A stretch of 64,000 nt of DNA from Paenibacillus qinlingensis (lineage in GTDB: Bacteria; Bacillota; Bacilli; Paenibacillales; NBRC-103111): assembly GCF_013204845.1 (NCBI RefSeq), contig NZ_JABMKY010000007.1, positions 248,001 to 312,000 on the forward strand, written 5' to 3'. Of this stretch, positions 34,299 to 44,445 are shown piece after piece (the stretch's first letter is position 1; each line of letters starts with the position of its first letter). A program made the position numbers and the translations under genes. The notes under the pieces were generated by a model. That model was not told the origin of the DNA and ran no database searches. It was given only the letters and a program-made list of their open reading frames with translations.

Positions 34299-36506
34299 AT
34301 GTTAAGATTATTTTTGCTGTTTTATGCAACTTTCCTATTCCTGTTCCAATCTGCTTTAGATAGTCCTGATTCTCTCAGTACATCAACTCCAAGTCCAGAG
34401 CAAGGTTCCATTTCCCAACAAGAACAACCAACGAATCCCCCCCAAGAGCAGACAACGACATCTCCTCAAGAAGGCGTTTACCAGCTTGAGTTAGCCCGAT
34501 GGCAGATTCATAATGATAATTCACATGCAGTTGAAACAACAGATGGCTTGAATCGAGCCCTTCAATGGGCTCATGATCAGGGGTTCACTGTATTTAAAGT
34601 ACCAGCAGGGACGTATCTTATTGCCAAAGGCAAAAATGGGACAGATGATCCGCGCGGGCGGATTAATATGGTCAGTAACATGACATTTATGCTTGATCCC
34701 AATGCAGTTATTCAGAAAGAAACCAATAGCTTTCAGGACTATTCAACTCTATTAGTTGGTGTAGGAGTGAAAAATGTCATTATTACTGGTGGTACCTATC
34801 GAGGTGATCGGGACACACATGATTATTCAAGTGGAGGCACCCATGAAAGCGGGTATGGCGTCCTATTTCAAGGGGCGATTAATTCCAAGATTGATGGGGT
34901 AAAGGCATTAAACTTTACTGGGGATGGTCTTTGTGTAGGCGGTGGTGGCGGATTTATGCAGGATGTGTATGCGGATGGTTTTGAATCTGGAGGGATTGAT
35001 GACAAGGGAAGTCTGATTTCGGATTCCTCCAAGGTTAGAACTAAAATGAGTTATAAGCTAACACATGCTTCTTTTGATCTAACACATACCTTCATTGTTG
35101 ATAATGGTCAACATGTCTCCTATGAATATGATATTTATTTTTATAAAGAAGATGGAACATTCCTCTCTACAATTAAACAACAAAAACAAGGTAAGTATGT
35201 TCAAATACCTAACGGAGCCTACTCGATTCGCCTAGCTTTTAGTGGCAAGCCCGAAACGGGTCAGTATGCAGAAATTTGGAATAGAGTGCAGTCCACGAAT
35301 GTCATTGTGCAAAATTCCGAGTCTTCCTTCAATCGCAGACAGGGTTTGACGATTAACGGGGGGAAAGATATCCTAATCCAGCATAATTCTTTTCACGATA
35401 TAGGGGGAACTGGAGGAACAGCGCCAATGGCTGGCATTGATGTCGAAGGCGGAGCTGGGGATAACGGCTTTATTAACGAAAATATTAGTATTAAAAACAA
35501 TAAGTTTTATAATAATAGTCGTTATGATGTCATTTTCTATGACGGCCATAATGGTACCTTAGAAAACAATCATTTAGCTTCCAAAGGAGCCATCGGTTTA
35601 GCAGTTTCGGATCCATTCACAGGCGCAGTGATTAAGGATAATCACTTTGACGGAACAAGCATTTATGCGGCTCATGATGTGTCTTTTATCGGCAATAGTA
35701 TGAATGATTCGATGACACATTTCGAGGGACCACGGATTGATATCAAAGGTATGACATTCAAGGATGCCATTTTCTCGATTAGCAGCACCATACCCTATGG
35801 GGTTACGGCATCGGATATACAAATTCAAATAACGAAGAATACAGCTGAAGCGGGCTTAAGCATTTGGAAAAACCCTGTGCACCTTACGAATGTAACCATA
35901 CAGGGGGCACCAGCGCTTCGCTCCGTAACAGGTGAAGCCTTGAATGGAAACATCTTTGATAATTTGAAAGTTATCGGATATAACTCAAAGTATGGGTTGG
36001 AATTACCGCCAGGCACTTATAATCAATGTGTGTTCGAAGCTCCTCAGGATCAAGGAATGGTTGGGCCAAGTATAGGATTTGCTGGCACGTATCAATTTAA
36101 CGGGTGCTCCTTTAAGGGGAATGGACTTCAGGCAGGCAACGAAGAATTGAATCTGACTGTTCAGCATTCCACATTTGACCTTGCGGGCAATAAATCTGCC
36201 ATTGTCATTGATGCCGCAGCAGCAGTTGAAATCTCGGATAACAAGATGGCTGCCTTGCAGCTTTCTTCGGAATATCCTGCTGAAACCGTGTTATTAAACG
36301 ATGATGCTCATGGCGAAGGGGGGAATCACATACGGAAAGTATTCATTACCGGTAATACAATTACAACGAATAGAGATACCGTTGGTATTTCCACTTACCA
36401 TGTGGGAGTTGGCACGGAGCCATTCACTATTATAAATAACAGCTTAATCAAAGCAAAATTAAAGTTGAAGGCAAATGATGTATCTAGGAACAACGTAGAA
36501 AAGTAA
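34299..36506 (+). CDS. Secreted right-handed beta-helix protein (pectate-lyase-like)
   Basis: 735 aa. Hydrophobic N-terminus (MLRLFLLFYATFLFLFQSAL) then a Ser/Thr/Pro/Gln-rich linker to about 55. Next the start block ARWQIHNDNSHAVETTDGLNRALQWAHDQG-x-PAGTYLI seen in pectate-lyase-superfamily and phage tail-spike proteins. Then many beta-helix coils with Asn ladders (SNMTFML, NVIITGGTYRG, KNVIVQNSESSFNRRQGLTINGG). Asp-rich turns (GIDVEGGAGDNG) could hold a catalytic site. Likely an extracellular lyase, epimerase or hydrolase for the cluster polymer. Confidence 0.82.
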   Translation: MLRLFLLFYATFLFLFQSALDSPDSLSTSTPSPEQGSISQQEQPTNPPQEQTTTSPQEGVYQLELARWQIHNDNSHAVETTDGLNRALQWAHDQGFTVFKVPAGTYLIAKGKNGTDDPRGRINMVSNMTFMLDPNAVIQKETNSFQDYSTLLVGVGVKNVIITGGTYRGDRDTHDYSSGGTHESGYGVLFQGAINSKIDGVKALNFTGDGLCVGGGGGFMQDVYADGFESGGIDDKGSLISDSSKVRTKMSYKLTHASFDLTHTFIVDNGQHVSYEYDIYFYKEDGTFLSTIKQQKQGKYVQIPNGAYSIRLAFSGKPETGQYAEIWNRVQSTNVIVQNSESSFNRRQGLTINGGKDILIQHNSFHDIGGTGGTAPMAGIDVEGGAGDNGFINENISIKNNKFYNNSRYDVIFYDGHNGTLENNHLASKGAIGLAVSDPFTGAVIKDNHFDGTSIYAAHDVSFIGNSMNDSMTHFEGPRIDIKGMTFKDAIFSISSTIPYGVTASDIQIQITKNTAEAGLSIWKNPVHLTNVTIQGAPALRSVTGEALNGNIFDNLKVIGYNSKYGLELPPGTYNQCVFEAPQDQGMVGPSIGFAGTYQFNGCSFKGNGLQAGNEELNLTVQHSTFDLAGNKSAIVIDAAAAVEISDNKMAALQLSSEYPAETVLLNDDAHGEGGNHIRKVFITGNTITTNRDTVGISTYHVGVGTEPFTIINNSLIKAKLKLKANDVSRNNVEK

Positions 36507-36511
36507 ACATA

Positions 36512-36559
36512 AAAAAGGAAGTACGTAGGGCGTGGACGGATACCCTTGACTTCCTTTTT
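36512..36559. terminator. Bidirectional terminator between convergent genes
   Basis: AAAAAGGAAGT (36512-36522) pairs with ACTTCCTTTTT (36549-36559); T runs on both strands. Serves the plus-strand EPS cluster and the minus-strand beta-helix gene. Confidence 0.88.
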
Positions 36560-36570
36560 GTCTTATACAA

Positions 36571-38985
36571 TTAGAGAGTAAGGTTTTCCATCATCCGTGT
36601 ATTTGTGTTGGCATCGACGACTACGTTACTGAATATACTTCTTGCAATTGTCATAGATTTAGGTCGCGTTAGCCAATGCATATTGATATTGGAGTTTTCC
36701 ATATAGCTGTTGGTAATGACAGCTTGATTCGTGTTATCCGATTTGTTAATACTCGAGTTAAGGAAAGTGCTCCGATTATTTGTTACATTACCATTGTAGT
36801 TAACCCCAACATTTTGAAATAAAATTTGGTCAGCTATGATCTTTCTTGTAAATTGTGTGTCGGTTGATCCCAGATTAATATCCCCGCCAAGAATGCCGGT
36901 TCTAATACGCTGGAATGCGCAATTGCTGATTTCACAGCTCTCAAAGTTGGCTCCACCTTCAATGACAGTAACGCCATCTACTAGGATTGGTCTTCCTACG
37001 TAATTCGCTGGTGATATAATTTCGAGCTCGTAGTTTTTAACAGTGATATTTCGAATCACACCGCCGCTTAATAACAAAGCAAAATTTTTGGATAATGAGT
37101 TATCATTTCTCCAATCTCTTTCAACAATAATATCCGAAATGTAGATACGACCATAATTATATCTACTAATATTATATCCGCTTGTTCCAGCATCTGTTAA
37201 CGTAATGGCTTTCCCATTTGCAGACTCAGAGATTTTGAAGCTATTGGCTGTCACACTTACCGTGTAATAAATTTTTTCCACACTGATGCCGGAAGGGACT
37301 TTACCGAGCCATTGTTCGAACACTATCTTTGCCCCGTTGCCCATACCATGAGGAGCGCTATAGGAGAATGTCGAAGTAGCTACGTTGACAGTTGGCATGC
37401 CGAAGTATCCAGTCAGGCTAGATCCCGAGAACTCACCGTTCTTGATTTGACAATTCGTAATGAAAGCTCCAGCAATATCCGCGATCTTAATACTCGCATT
37501 ATTACACACCGCGCCATGAAGGAAGTTATCCCCTTTTACAACAAGTTCACATCCAATTAGTGTATTATTCAAGTATTTCACATACATGTTTGTTGGATAG
37601 GAGCTAATACCACCGACATTATAACCTTCAAAGGTGTTATCCTCTAGAATAATATTGTACCCATCGGCATTTACGAAATGACCGCGGCTATTGTTAGCAA
37701 TATAGTTATCTTTAATATAGATGCGTGTATTGAGTTCTAAACCTGGTTGATTTAATTCAGGACGGTAGGTAGGAATATTCGTTTCTGACCACATGGATTC
37801 AATGTCAATACCAAACATGGGGGAAGTACCATCTTCTGTAATACCATCATCTGCTTTACCAATATGATGAATTTTGTTATTGCTAATGGTTACGTCCGTT
37901 GATCCTATAAGGGAAATTCCTTGCCGTCTGCAGTGGTGCAAGTTGCAATTCAGGACCGAAATGAAGGAACCCATTTGCTCTTGCGTATAATCGTTCGGAT
38001 TAAGCTTATATTCCAGCCAGGTAGTCGTAATCGCGTCTCCTGTGCAATTACTAATGTCCACATTGATAATTTGAACGTTATTAGCACCGAAGAGCTCAAT
38101 GCCATGTCCCCATTCATGCGTGTAGTTCTGTGCATCTAATTTAGCATTAATTTGTGCGATTTGGGCATCAGTCAATGGTGATGCAGTGATATCAACCGTA
38201 AAGATCATTTTATTTGCATTGGCGATATCTGCAACCCATCCACGTCCTTCTGGCGCAGCTGGAGCGAATAACCCATTTGTACGAAAACCAGCTAATGTGC
38301 TGCTAGATATCGTATCTTTATATTGGTAGAAATTGTATCCTGGATTGCTAATCCCGCTAATTGACCATAAACGAAATAGTTGAAGCATCCCTGGATTACT
38401 ATAGCGATCAACAACTTGGCTACGAATAAAATTGGGATTCGAATTCAAAGATCCATCCGGATTTACGCCGCCTCTTACGAATTTAATACCTAATTGATAA
38501 ATGTGAGTTTTCTTATCACCAATGACGGTGCCGCCTGAAATGATGACATCATTAACACCCTTCATATAGAAGATACTATACCAAGGGGATGAATTCGATT
38601 CCAATTGTAAAACACAGCCATCAACCATTTCGAAATGCATATTGCTTTGCATAATAATACAGGCGAAGGTCGTACTGTCCATTTTTAATGCGTACGTCCC
38701 TTTCGGCAACACACAATGTGTGTATCCTTGTATTTTGGCCCAAAGCAAGGCATCATTAATACCTTTGGTTGTAGCTGCTGAGTTTGTACCATCATTCTTA
38801 ATGGACCATTTGACCAAATCAATCAGATAGGAAGCAGGAGAAGATAAACCCGATGGACTTGGGGCAATAGCTTGTTTCGGAATCCAACGCAGAGCTGAAC
38901 TATCATACGTCAAGACATCATTGTTGGCAGGCAGTTTGGTAGTTAAATTAACATCATCTAAATCACCAAGGTTTGCTCGTATCAT
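36571..38985 (-). CDS. Right-handed beta-helix protein with phage-tail-like N-terminus
   Basis: 804 aa, no signal peptide. Residues 1-40 (ANLGDLDDVNLTTKLPANND, VLTYDSSALRWIPK) resemble the short repeat that precedes catalytic domains in phage tail fibres. From about 53 it shares the block LVKWSIKNDGTNSAATTKGINDALLWAKIQGYT-x-PKGTYAL with the protein at 34299, then beta-helix coils (NVQIINVDISNCTGDAI, RRQGISLIGSTDVTISNNKIHHIG, FGIDIESMW). Minus-strand SD agaggtg, 7 nt spacing. Monocistronic, convergent to EPS cluster 1. Possible depolymerase or surface protein. Confidence 0.82.
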   Translation of the reverse strand: MIRANLGDLDDVNLTTKLPANNDVLTYDSSALRWIPKQAIAPSPSGLSSPASYLIDLVKWSIKNDGTNSAATTKGINDALLWAKIQGYTHCVLPKGTYALKMDSTTFACIIMQSNMHFEMVDGCVLQLESNSSPWYSIFYMKGVNDVIISGGTVIGDKKTHIYQLGIKFVRGGVNPDGSLNSNPNFIRSQVVDRYSNPGMLQLFRLWSISGISNPGYNFYQYKDTISSSTLAGFRTNGLFAPAAPEGRGWVADIANANKMIFTVDITASPLTDAQIAQINAKLDAQNYTHEWGHGIELFGANNVQIINVDISNCTGDAITTTWLEYKLNPNDYTQEQMGSFISVLNCNLHHCRRQGISLIGSTDVTISNNKIHHIGKADDGITEDGTSPMFGIDIESMWSETNIPTYRPELNQPGLELNTRIYIKDNYIANNSRGHFVNADGYNIILEDNTFEGYNVGGISSYPTNMYVKYLNNTLIGCELVVKGDNFLHGAVCNNASIKIADIAGAFITNCQIKNGEFSGSSLTGYFGMPTVNVATSTFSYSAPHGMGNGAKIVFEQWLGKVPSGISVEKIYYTVSVTANSFKISESANGKAITLTDAGTSGYNISRYNYGRIYISDIIVERDWRNDNSLSKNFALLLSGGVIRNITVKNYELEIISPANYVGRPILVDGVTVIEGGANFESCEISNCAFQRIRTGILGGDINLGSTDTQFTRKIIADQILFQNVGVNYNGNVTNNRSTFLNSSINKSDNTNQAVITNSYMENSNINMHWLTRPKSMTIARSIFSNVVVDANTNTRMMENLTL

Positions 38986-39021
38986 TCATATTCACCTCTT
39001 TCTATTTTTTGTTGTTTATAT

Positions 39022-39030
39022 TAAGGTATG
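39022..39030 (-). promoter_or_regulatory. Possible SigK-like -10 element for the minus-strand beta-helix gene
   Basis: On the minus strand CATACCTTA fits the mother-cell sigma-K -10 pattern CATAnnnTA, with an AC dinucleotide about 15 nt upstream. A short motif, so weak support. Confidence 0.3.
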
Positions 39031-39088
39031 ATTTACTAGATAGATGTGATCGGGGTGTAAGACTAGAAGGCTCGCCATTATTTTGTTA

Positions 39089-39117
39089 TTGACATGTTCT
39101 TTATAAAGAACTACAAT
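39089..39117 (+). promoter_or_regulatory. eps operon promoter with SinR-type operator in the spacer
   Basis: TTGACA 39089-39094, 17-bp spacer, TACAAT 39112-39117. The perfect 16-bp palindrome GTTCTTTATAAAGAAC (39096-39111) fills the spacer, as at 22630. Confidence 0.85.
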
Positions 39118-39166
39118 GAAAATAAGTTAACACAGCTATATTAAGGCTCTTTTTTTTCACATGAAT

Positions 39167-39252
39167 GTTCTTTATAAAGAATTATTGTGTGGTAAATGTT
39201 CTCTATAATAGGATCAAGGCGGAGTAATAGAGTATCGTTCTTTATAAAGAAC
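39167..39252. promoter_or_regulatory. Three further SinR-type boxes before the eps operon
   Basis: GTTCTTTATAAAGAAT (39167-39182), a half box GTTCTCTATAATAGGA (39198-39213) and a perfect GTTCTTTATAAAGAAC (39237-39252). With the promoter box this makes four sites in 157 bp. Confidence 0.8.
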
Positions 39253-39462
39253 GTCCTTCCAGCCCATTCCGGTGATGCCTCCTTACCGTTATCAATGGAT
39301 GCACTCGATCATGCTGTGGGTTTGACAAAACCTTAGACGCGAGTCGTCAAAAGTGTGGTGCGAGGCGGGGTTAGATGCCCTATAACGTATTAAAGGATTT
39401 AATTATATGGTCTTTCTCCAAAGGCCTTATACTTAAGTACTTTAGTGAAAGGGTGAATTTAT
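39253..39462 (+). ncRNA. Long structured leader before epsC-like gene (candidate epsC/EAR antiterminator RNA)
   Basis: About 210 nt with no ORF between the operators and the EpsC/PglF gene. It contains TTTGAC...GTCAAA arms around GAC-GCGA-GTC (a GNRA-capped stem, near 39331-39352), and AACC/GGTT segments that could form a pseudoknot. In Bacillus subtilis and other Bacillales the EAR/epsC RNA lies directly upstream of epsC and lets polymerase read through terminators in the long operon. Position and gene match; the fold was judged by eye only. Confidence 0.45.
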
Positions 39463-41289
39463 TTGTCATATCGCCAACGATTATCCTTATTAGTCTTTGT
39501 TGACTCCTTTATTGTCTTAACATCGATTTTTGTGAGCCGATTTCTATTGAGCGCAGATCTTCATGTCATAACATTACCTTTGGTTGTCAGCTCAATTACA
39601 CTGCTGCTGAGTCATCATGTGTTTTCATTTCGATACAAGCTTTATAAAAAAGCTTGGGAGCATGCGAGTATTGCAGAATTAATATTTATCGTAAAAGCAG
39701 TTAGCTTTTCAATTGTTGTGGTTGCATGTATCCAGGAAATCATAGCTCAGGATATTTCTTTCCGTTTACTGGCTGTAACTTGGATGATTCACGTTCTACT
39801 GATTGGCGGATCACGTTTTTGTTGGCGGTTATTCCGCAATACATACATTAGGAAAACAGGGAAGAAGCGAACGCTGGTTGTAGGTGCGGGATCTGCAGGC
39901 CTCATGGTTGCTAGACAACTCATTAAGAATAACGATGCCGAGTTAGAACCCGTTGCTTTTATTGATGATAATGCTCGCATTCACAATCTCGATATTCTAG
40001 GCATACCTGTTGTAGGCGGAATATCTCAGATTGAACGAACTGTGAAAGATTTGCAAATTGAGAACATCATCATTGCCATCCCCTCTTTAGGGAAAAGGGA
40101 GCTTAATAGTATCGTACAAGAATGCGCCAAAACGACGGCCAAAACACAAACTCTGCCCATGTTAGAGGATCTTGTAACAGGTAAGCTTTCGGTCAATCAA
40201 TTCATGGATGTTCATGTTGAGGATTTATTGGGTAGGGAGCCGATCGAGCTCGATATCGCAAGCATTTCTGAGTTTGTTACCCATAAAGTGGTCTTAGTCA
40301 CCGGAGCTGGAGGGTCCATTGGCTCTGAAATCTGCCGTCAAGTGTCTAAATTCCAGCCTAGCAAGCTCATCTTACTAGGGCATGGCGAGAACAGTATTTA
40401 TTCCATCGAAATGGAATTGAAGGACATTTGTGAATACGACCAAACGGAATTCATTACAGAAATTGCTGATATTCAGGACTCACGCAAAATGATGGCCGTT
40501 ATGAATCGACATCGCCCTGATGTCGTGTATCATGCGGCAGCTCATAAGCATGTACCGCTGATGGAACGTAATCCGGAAGAGGCGGTTAAGAACAACGTGA
40601 TTGGTACGATGAACGTTGCGATTGCAGCAAGCAAGTATGAAGTGAATACTTTCGTCATGATCTCCACGGATAAAGCAGTGAATCCAACGAGTGTCATGGG
40701 GGCCACGAAACGAATGGCCGAAATGATTATTCAAGACATGGATAAAAGCAGTAGTACGAAGTTCGTAGCTGTTCGATTCGGCAATGTCTTGGGAAGCAGA
40801 GGCAGTGTCATTCCAAGGTTCAAGCATCAAATTGAAAAAGGTGGTCCCGTATCGGTCACCCATCCAGATATGATTCGCTACTTTATGACGATTCCGGAAG
40901 CCTCTCGGCTCGTTATGCAGGCTGGCGCTCTAGCCAAGGGTGGAGAGATTTTTGTCCTTGATATGGGTGAGCCTGTGAAAATTGTCGATCTAGCCAAAAA
41001 TCTAATAAAGCTTTCAGGCAACTCGGTAGAAGATATCGGCATTGAATTTACTGGCATGAGACCAGGAGAAAAGCTGTATGAGGAGCTTTTGAAAGCAGAC
41101 GAAATCGAAGAACAACAAGTATATCCGAAGATTTATATCGGGAAAACGGCAGATTTATTTATGGAGGAAATCAAAGAGACCATTTCTATGTACAACACAT
41201 TAGATAAGGATAGCTTGAGGGAACATTTGCTTAATATTGGAAACAGCAATGTCCTTCTTTTATCCAAGAAACTATCATCTGTAGGCTAA
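39463..41289 (+). CDS. epsC: EpsC/PglF-type UDP-GlcNAc 4,6-dehydratase
   Basis: 608 aa from TTG 39463 with SD aaagggtga. Four to five N-terminal membrane helices to about 125, a CoA-binding-like Rossmann domain ([15 protein letters not shown]), then the dehydratase domain with [33 protein letters not shown] and [16 protein letters not shown], where Met replaces the usual catalytic Tyr as in the PglF/FlaA1 group. Makes the 4-keto-6-deoxy intermediate that EpsN- and EpsM-like enzymes at the operon end turn into a bacillosamine-type sugar. Confidence 0.92.
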   Translation: MSYRQRLSLLVFVDSFIVLTSIFVSRFLLSADLHVITLPLVVSSITLLLSHHVFSFRYKLYKKAWEHASIAELIFIVKAVSFSIVVVACIQEIIAQDISFRLLAVTWMIHVLLIGGSRFCWRLFRNTYIRKTGKKRTLVVGAGSAGLMVARQLIKNNDAELEPVAFIDDNARIHNLDILGIPVVGGISQIERTVKDLQIENIIIAIPSLGKRELNSIVQECAKTTAKTQTLPMLEDLVTGKLSVNQFMDVHVEDLLGREPIELDIASISEFVTHKVVLVTGAGGSIGSEICRQVSKFQPSKLILLGHGENSIYSIEMELKDICEYDQTEFITEIADIQDSRKMMAVMNRHRPDVVYHAAAHKHVPLMERNPEEAVKNNVIGTMNVAIAASKYEVNTFVMISTDKAVNPTSVMGATKRMAEMIIQDMDKSSSTKFVAVRFGNVLGSRGSVIPRFKHQIEKGGPVSVTHPDMIRYFMTIPEASRLVMQAGALAKGGEIFVLDMGEPVKIVDLAKNLIKLSGNSVEDIGIEFTGMRPGEKLYEELLKADEIEEQQVYPKIYIGKTADLFMEEIKETISMYNTLDKDSLREHLLNIGNSNVLLLSKKLSSVG

Positions 41290-41305
41290 AAAGGAGAAAT
41301 CGATT

Positions 41306-42181
41306 ATGAAAGTTAGAAAAGCAATTATTCCAGCAGCTGGTCTGGGGACAAGATTCCTACCAGCAACAAAAGCAATGCCCAAGGAAATGCTGCCCATTGT
41401 GGATAAACCGACCATTCAATATATCGTTGAGGAAGCTATTGAATCGGGCATCGAAGATATTATTATAGTCACGGGTAAAGGGAAAAGAGCCATCGAAGAT
41501 CACTTCGATAACTCCTTCGAGCTTGAGCAGAATTTATTAGAAAAGCAGAAGTTCGAGCTGCTATCGGAAGTGAAAAAGTCTTCAAATGTAGACATTCATT
41601 ACATTCGCCAGAAGGAGCCTAAGGGCTTAGGGCATGCGATTTGGTGTGCACGTAAATTTATTGGCAATGAGCCATTCGCGGTATTGCTTGGGGATGACAT
41701 TGTTCGTGCGGATAAGCCATGCTTGCAACAATTGATGGAACAATATGAGTACCACGACGCATCCATTATTGGCGTGAAGCACGTACCAGACGAAGAGGTG
41801 TCGCGATACGGAATTGTGGATGGATTTGAGCTGGAGAACCGCTTACATAGCGTCAATCATCTTGTTGAGAAACCGCTCAAAGAATTAGCGCCTTCCAATT
41901 TAGCGATCATGGGGCGATATATTCTAACACCTAAGATTTTTGAGATTCTCAATAATCAGCAGCCAGGTGCTGGTGGCGAGATCCAGTTAACGGATGCGAT
42001 CGCACAACTGAATCGGATTGAATCGGTGTATGCCTACGAATTTGAAGGTACCCGTTACGATGTCGGGGAGAAAATGGGCTTCATTCAAACGACGATTGAA
42101 TATGCGTTGCAGCGTAAAGAGTTAAGATACGGTCTATTGAAATATCTTTCCGAACTTATGGAGAAAGAATTAATTAAATAG
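41306..42181 (+). CDS. galU: UTP-glucose-1-phosphate uridylyltransferase (first copy)
   Basis: 291 aa. [33 protein letters not shown] at the N-terminus is the GalU/GtaB nucleotide-binding signature; [15 protein letters not shown] and VEKP motifs follow. Supplies UDP-glucose for the GalE and glycosyltransferases of this operon. Closely similar to the copy at 61628 in the second capsule operon. Confidence 0.95.
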   Translation: MKVRKAIIPAAGLGTRFLPATKAMPKEMLPIVDKPTIQYIVEEAIESGIEDIIIVTGKGKRAIEDHFDNSFELEQNLLEKQKFELLSEVKKSSNVDIHYIRQKEPKGLGHAIWCARKFIGNEPFAVLLGDDIVRADKPCLQQLMEQYEYHDASIIGVKHVPDEEVSRYGIVDGFELENRLHSVNHLVEKPLKELAPSNLAIMGRYILTPKIFEILNNQQPGAGGEIQLTDAIAQLNRIESVYAYEFEGTRYDVGEKMGFIQTTIEYALQRKELRYGLLKYLSELMEKELIK

Positions 42182-42192
42182 GTGATGCGACG

Positions 42193-43347
42193 ATGTCTAG
42201 AAAAGTATTGTTTTGCGCAACGGTTGATTATCACTTTCGTGCTTTTCACCTGCCTTACTTGAAATGGTTCAAGGAGCAGGGCTTCGAGGTTCATGTTGCT
42301 GCAAGTGGGAATATTGAGCTCCCCTATGTCGATACGAAATTTGATATTCCGATTCAGAGGTCGCCTCTTCATCGTACGAATCTGGATGCTTATGCAGCAC
42401 TGAAGTCCATCCTTGCTGCAAACAAGTATGATATTATCCATTGCCATACACCAATGGGTGGTGTGCTGGCTCGTTTAGCTGCACGATCGGCCCGTAAACA
42501 AGGAACGAAGGTTATTTATACCGCGCATGGCTTTCATTTTTGCCAAGGTGCCCCTTTGTTTCATTGGCTAGCTTATTATCCATTAGAGAAATTCTTATCT
42601 TATTTTACGGATTGTCTGATTACGATTAATGAGGAAGATTACACGCTTGCTAAGAAACGCGGGTTCCGTGCGAACCAGATCGAACATGTGCATGGAGTTG
42701 GCGTGAATACAACACGGTTTCAACAGATCAACGAACTGCATAGAGTTGAAAGAAAAATATCCATGGGCTATCAACCAACGGATATTCTTTTATTTTATGC
42801 GGCAGAATTTAATCAGAATAAGAATCAGCAGCAGCTCATACGAGCATTAGCACTTATTCGAAACGAAGCGCCTCATGTCAAACTGTTACTTGCTGGAGAA
42901 GGAGCACTACAAGTGGAATGTCAGGAACTCGCTAAGGAGCTTCATGTTGCGCAGCAAGTGGATTTTCTGGGCTATCGAAAAGATATTGATCACTTGCTAC
43001 CTATGTGCGATATCGCTGTTGCATCCAGTCTACGTGAAGGCTTGCCCGTGAACATGATGGAAGCAATGGCTTGCGGACTCCCTATCGTTGCAAGTGACAA
43101 CAGGGGGCATAGAGAACTTGTGCACGACGGCAATAACGGTTGGCTGACTTCTCCTCATGATCATATAGGAATGGCAGAGAAGCTTCTGCTCTTAGCTGGT
43201 GATAGGGAATTGCGAACCCAATTAGGCTTGAATGGGAGACAGATCGTTGAAGCCAAATATGCGATTGAGCAAGTATTGCATCAGAAAAGCGCGATATATT
43301 CCCGATTTATGGATGAAAAGGAGGAGGTCATGTGGGCGATCCAATAA
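42193..43347 (+). CDS. EpsD-like GT4 glycosyltransferase
   Basis: 384 aa. KVLFCATVDYHFRAFHLPYLKWFKEQGFEVHVAA start and YDIIHCHTPMGGVLARLAAR, YTAHGFHFCQGAP are characteristic of EpsD-type enzymes; donor-site block SSLREGLPVNMMEAMACGLPIVASDNRGHRELV. Probably adds the second sugar to the lipid-linked bacillosamine-type residue. Overlaps the next gene. Confidence 0.9.
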   Translation: MSRKVLFCATVDYHFRAFHLPYLKWFKEQGFEVHVAASGNIELPYVDTKFDIPIQRSPLHRTNLDAYAALKSILAANKYDIIHCHTPMGGVLARLAARSARKQGTKVIYTAHGFHFCQGAPLFHWLAYYPLEKFLSYFTDCLITINEEDYTLAKKRGFRANQIEHVHGVGVNTTRFQQINELHRVERKISMGYQPTDILLFYAAEFNQNKNQQQLIRALALIRNEAPHVKLLLAGEGALQVECQELAKELHVAQQVDFLGYRKDIDHLLPMCDIAVASSLREGLPVNMMEAMACGLPIVASDNRGHRELVHDGNNGWLTSPHDHIGMAEKLLLLAGDRELRTQLGLNGRQIVEAKYAIEQVLHQKSAIYSRFMDEKEEVMWAIQ

Positions 43348-44441
43348 GAATTCTGCATGTCGTTGTCAATATGAATAGAGGGGGAGCAGAGACCCTTCTT
43401 ATGAATTTATATCGAAATGTAGATCGAACGAAAGTTCAATTCGACTTTCTAACTTCCAAAGCAGGAGCCTTTGATTCGGAGATTACCGAGATGGGAGGGA
43501 TTATTCATAGAATCCCCTATGTGTCTGACATTGGACACGCGAAGTATATCCAAGGATTAGATCAATTCTTTGTTAGTCATGCGACTTACCGAATCGTTCA
43601 CGCTCATATGGATAAGATGAGTGGTTTTGTCCTACGTTCAGCCAAGAAGGCTGGCATCCCGATTCGCATTGCACATAGTCATAATACAAGCAGTGAAGGC
43701 GGTGTAGCGGCTAAAGTTTATAAATGGTTTGCAGGTACCTTCATCGCTTCCTGTGCTACTCATTTTCTCGCTTGCTCTAATATGGCAGCACAGTGGCTAT
43801 TCACTAATCAGCGGAGCAAAGTGGTGCTGATGAAGAATGGAATCGAGAGTGAGCAATTTGCCTACTCGCCATTAATAAGAGAGCAAATAAGACGTGAGCT
43901 GCAGCTTCCGCCTGAGGCTTTCGTACTCGGTCATGTTGGCCGATTCAACCATCAGAAGAACCACACCTTTCTCATCGACTTATTTGCCCAATTGAATCGA
44001 GAGAAACCTAATACGATGCTTGTACTAGCAGGAGATGGACCACTCCGTGAAGAGATGGAGAGCAAAGTGAAGTCTCTTCATTTGCAGCATAAAGTCAAAT
44101 TCGTTGGTGTGCGCAGTGATATTGCACATGTACTCCAGGGACTAGATATGTTTGTATTTCCCTCCTTACATGAAGGTTTGCCGGTGACGCTTATTGAGGC
44201 ACAAGGTGCGGGACTACCTTGCATGATCTCGGATGAGATCACACAGGAAGTGGATATGGGCATTCGATTAGTAGAGCGGTTGCCGCTAGCGGATAAAGAA
44301 ATTTGGGTTCATCATATGAAGGTTGTGATGGCGAGAAATAAATCTAGGCACATACCCGCTTCATCCTTATCTAACCAGGGGTATGATATCCGGAATACAG
44401 CTGCTTGGACTGAAGGTTTTTATCTAGGTATATCGAGGTGA
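43332..44441 (+). CDS. EpsF-like GT4 glycosyltransferase
   Basis: 369 aa from GTG 43332 with gaggagg upstream. ILHVVVNMNRGGAETLLMNLYRN and IRIAHSHNTSSEG, LGHVGRFNHQKNHTFLIDLF and FPSLHEGLPVTLIEAQGAGLPCMISD match EpsF of Bacillus. Cytosolic GT-B enzyme of the repeat-unit assembly. Confidence 0.9.
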   Translation: MGDPIRILHVVVNMNRGGAETLLMNLYRNVDRTKVQFDFLTSKAGAFDSEITEMGGIIHRIPYVSDIGHAKYIQGLDQFFVSHATYRIVHAHMDKMSGFVLRSAKKAGIPIRIAHSHNTSSEGGVAAKVYKWFAGTFIASCATHFLACSNMAAQWLFTNQRSKVVLMKNGIESEQFAYSPLIREQIRRELQLPPEAFVLGHVGRFNHQKNHTFLIDLFAQLNREKPNTMLVLAGDGPLREEMESKVKSLHLQHKVKFVGVRSDIAHVLQGLDMFVFPSLHEGLPVTLIEAQGAGLPCMISDEITQEVDMGIRLVERLPLADKEIWVHHMKVVMARNKSRHIPASSLSNQGYDIRNTAAWTEGFYLGISR

Positions 44442-44445
44442 TGAG

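Noticed and set aside
39253..39462. c-di-GMP (GEMM) riboswitch in the eps leader
   Set aside because: The conserved core phrases of that class (for example the CACGCACAGGGCAAACC and GGGACGCAAAGCC stretches) are not present.
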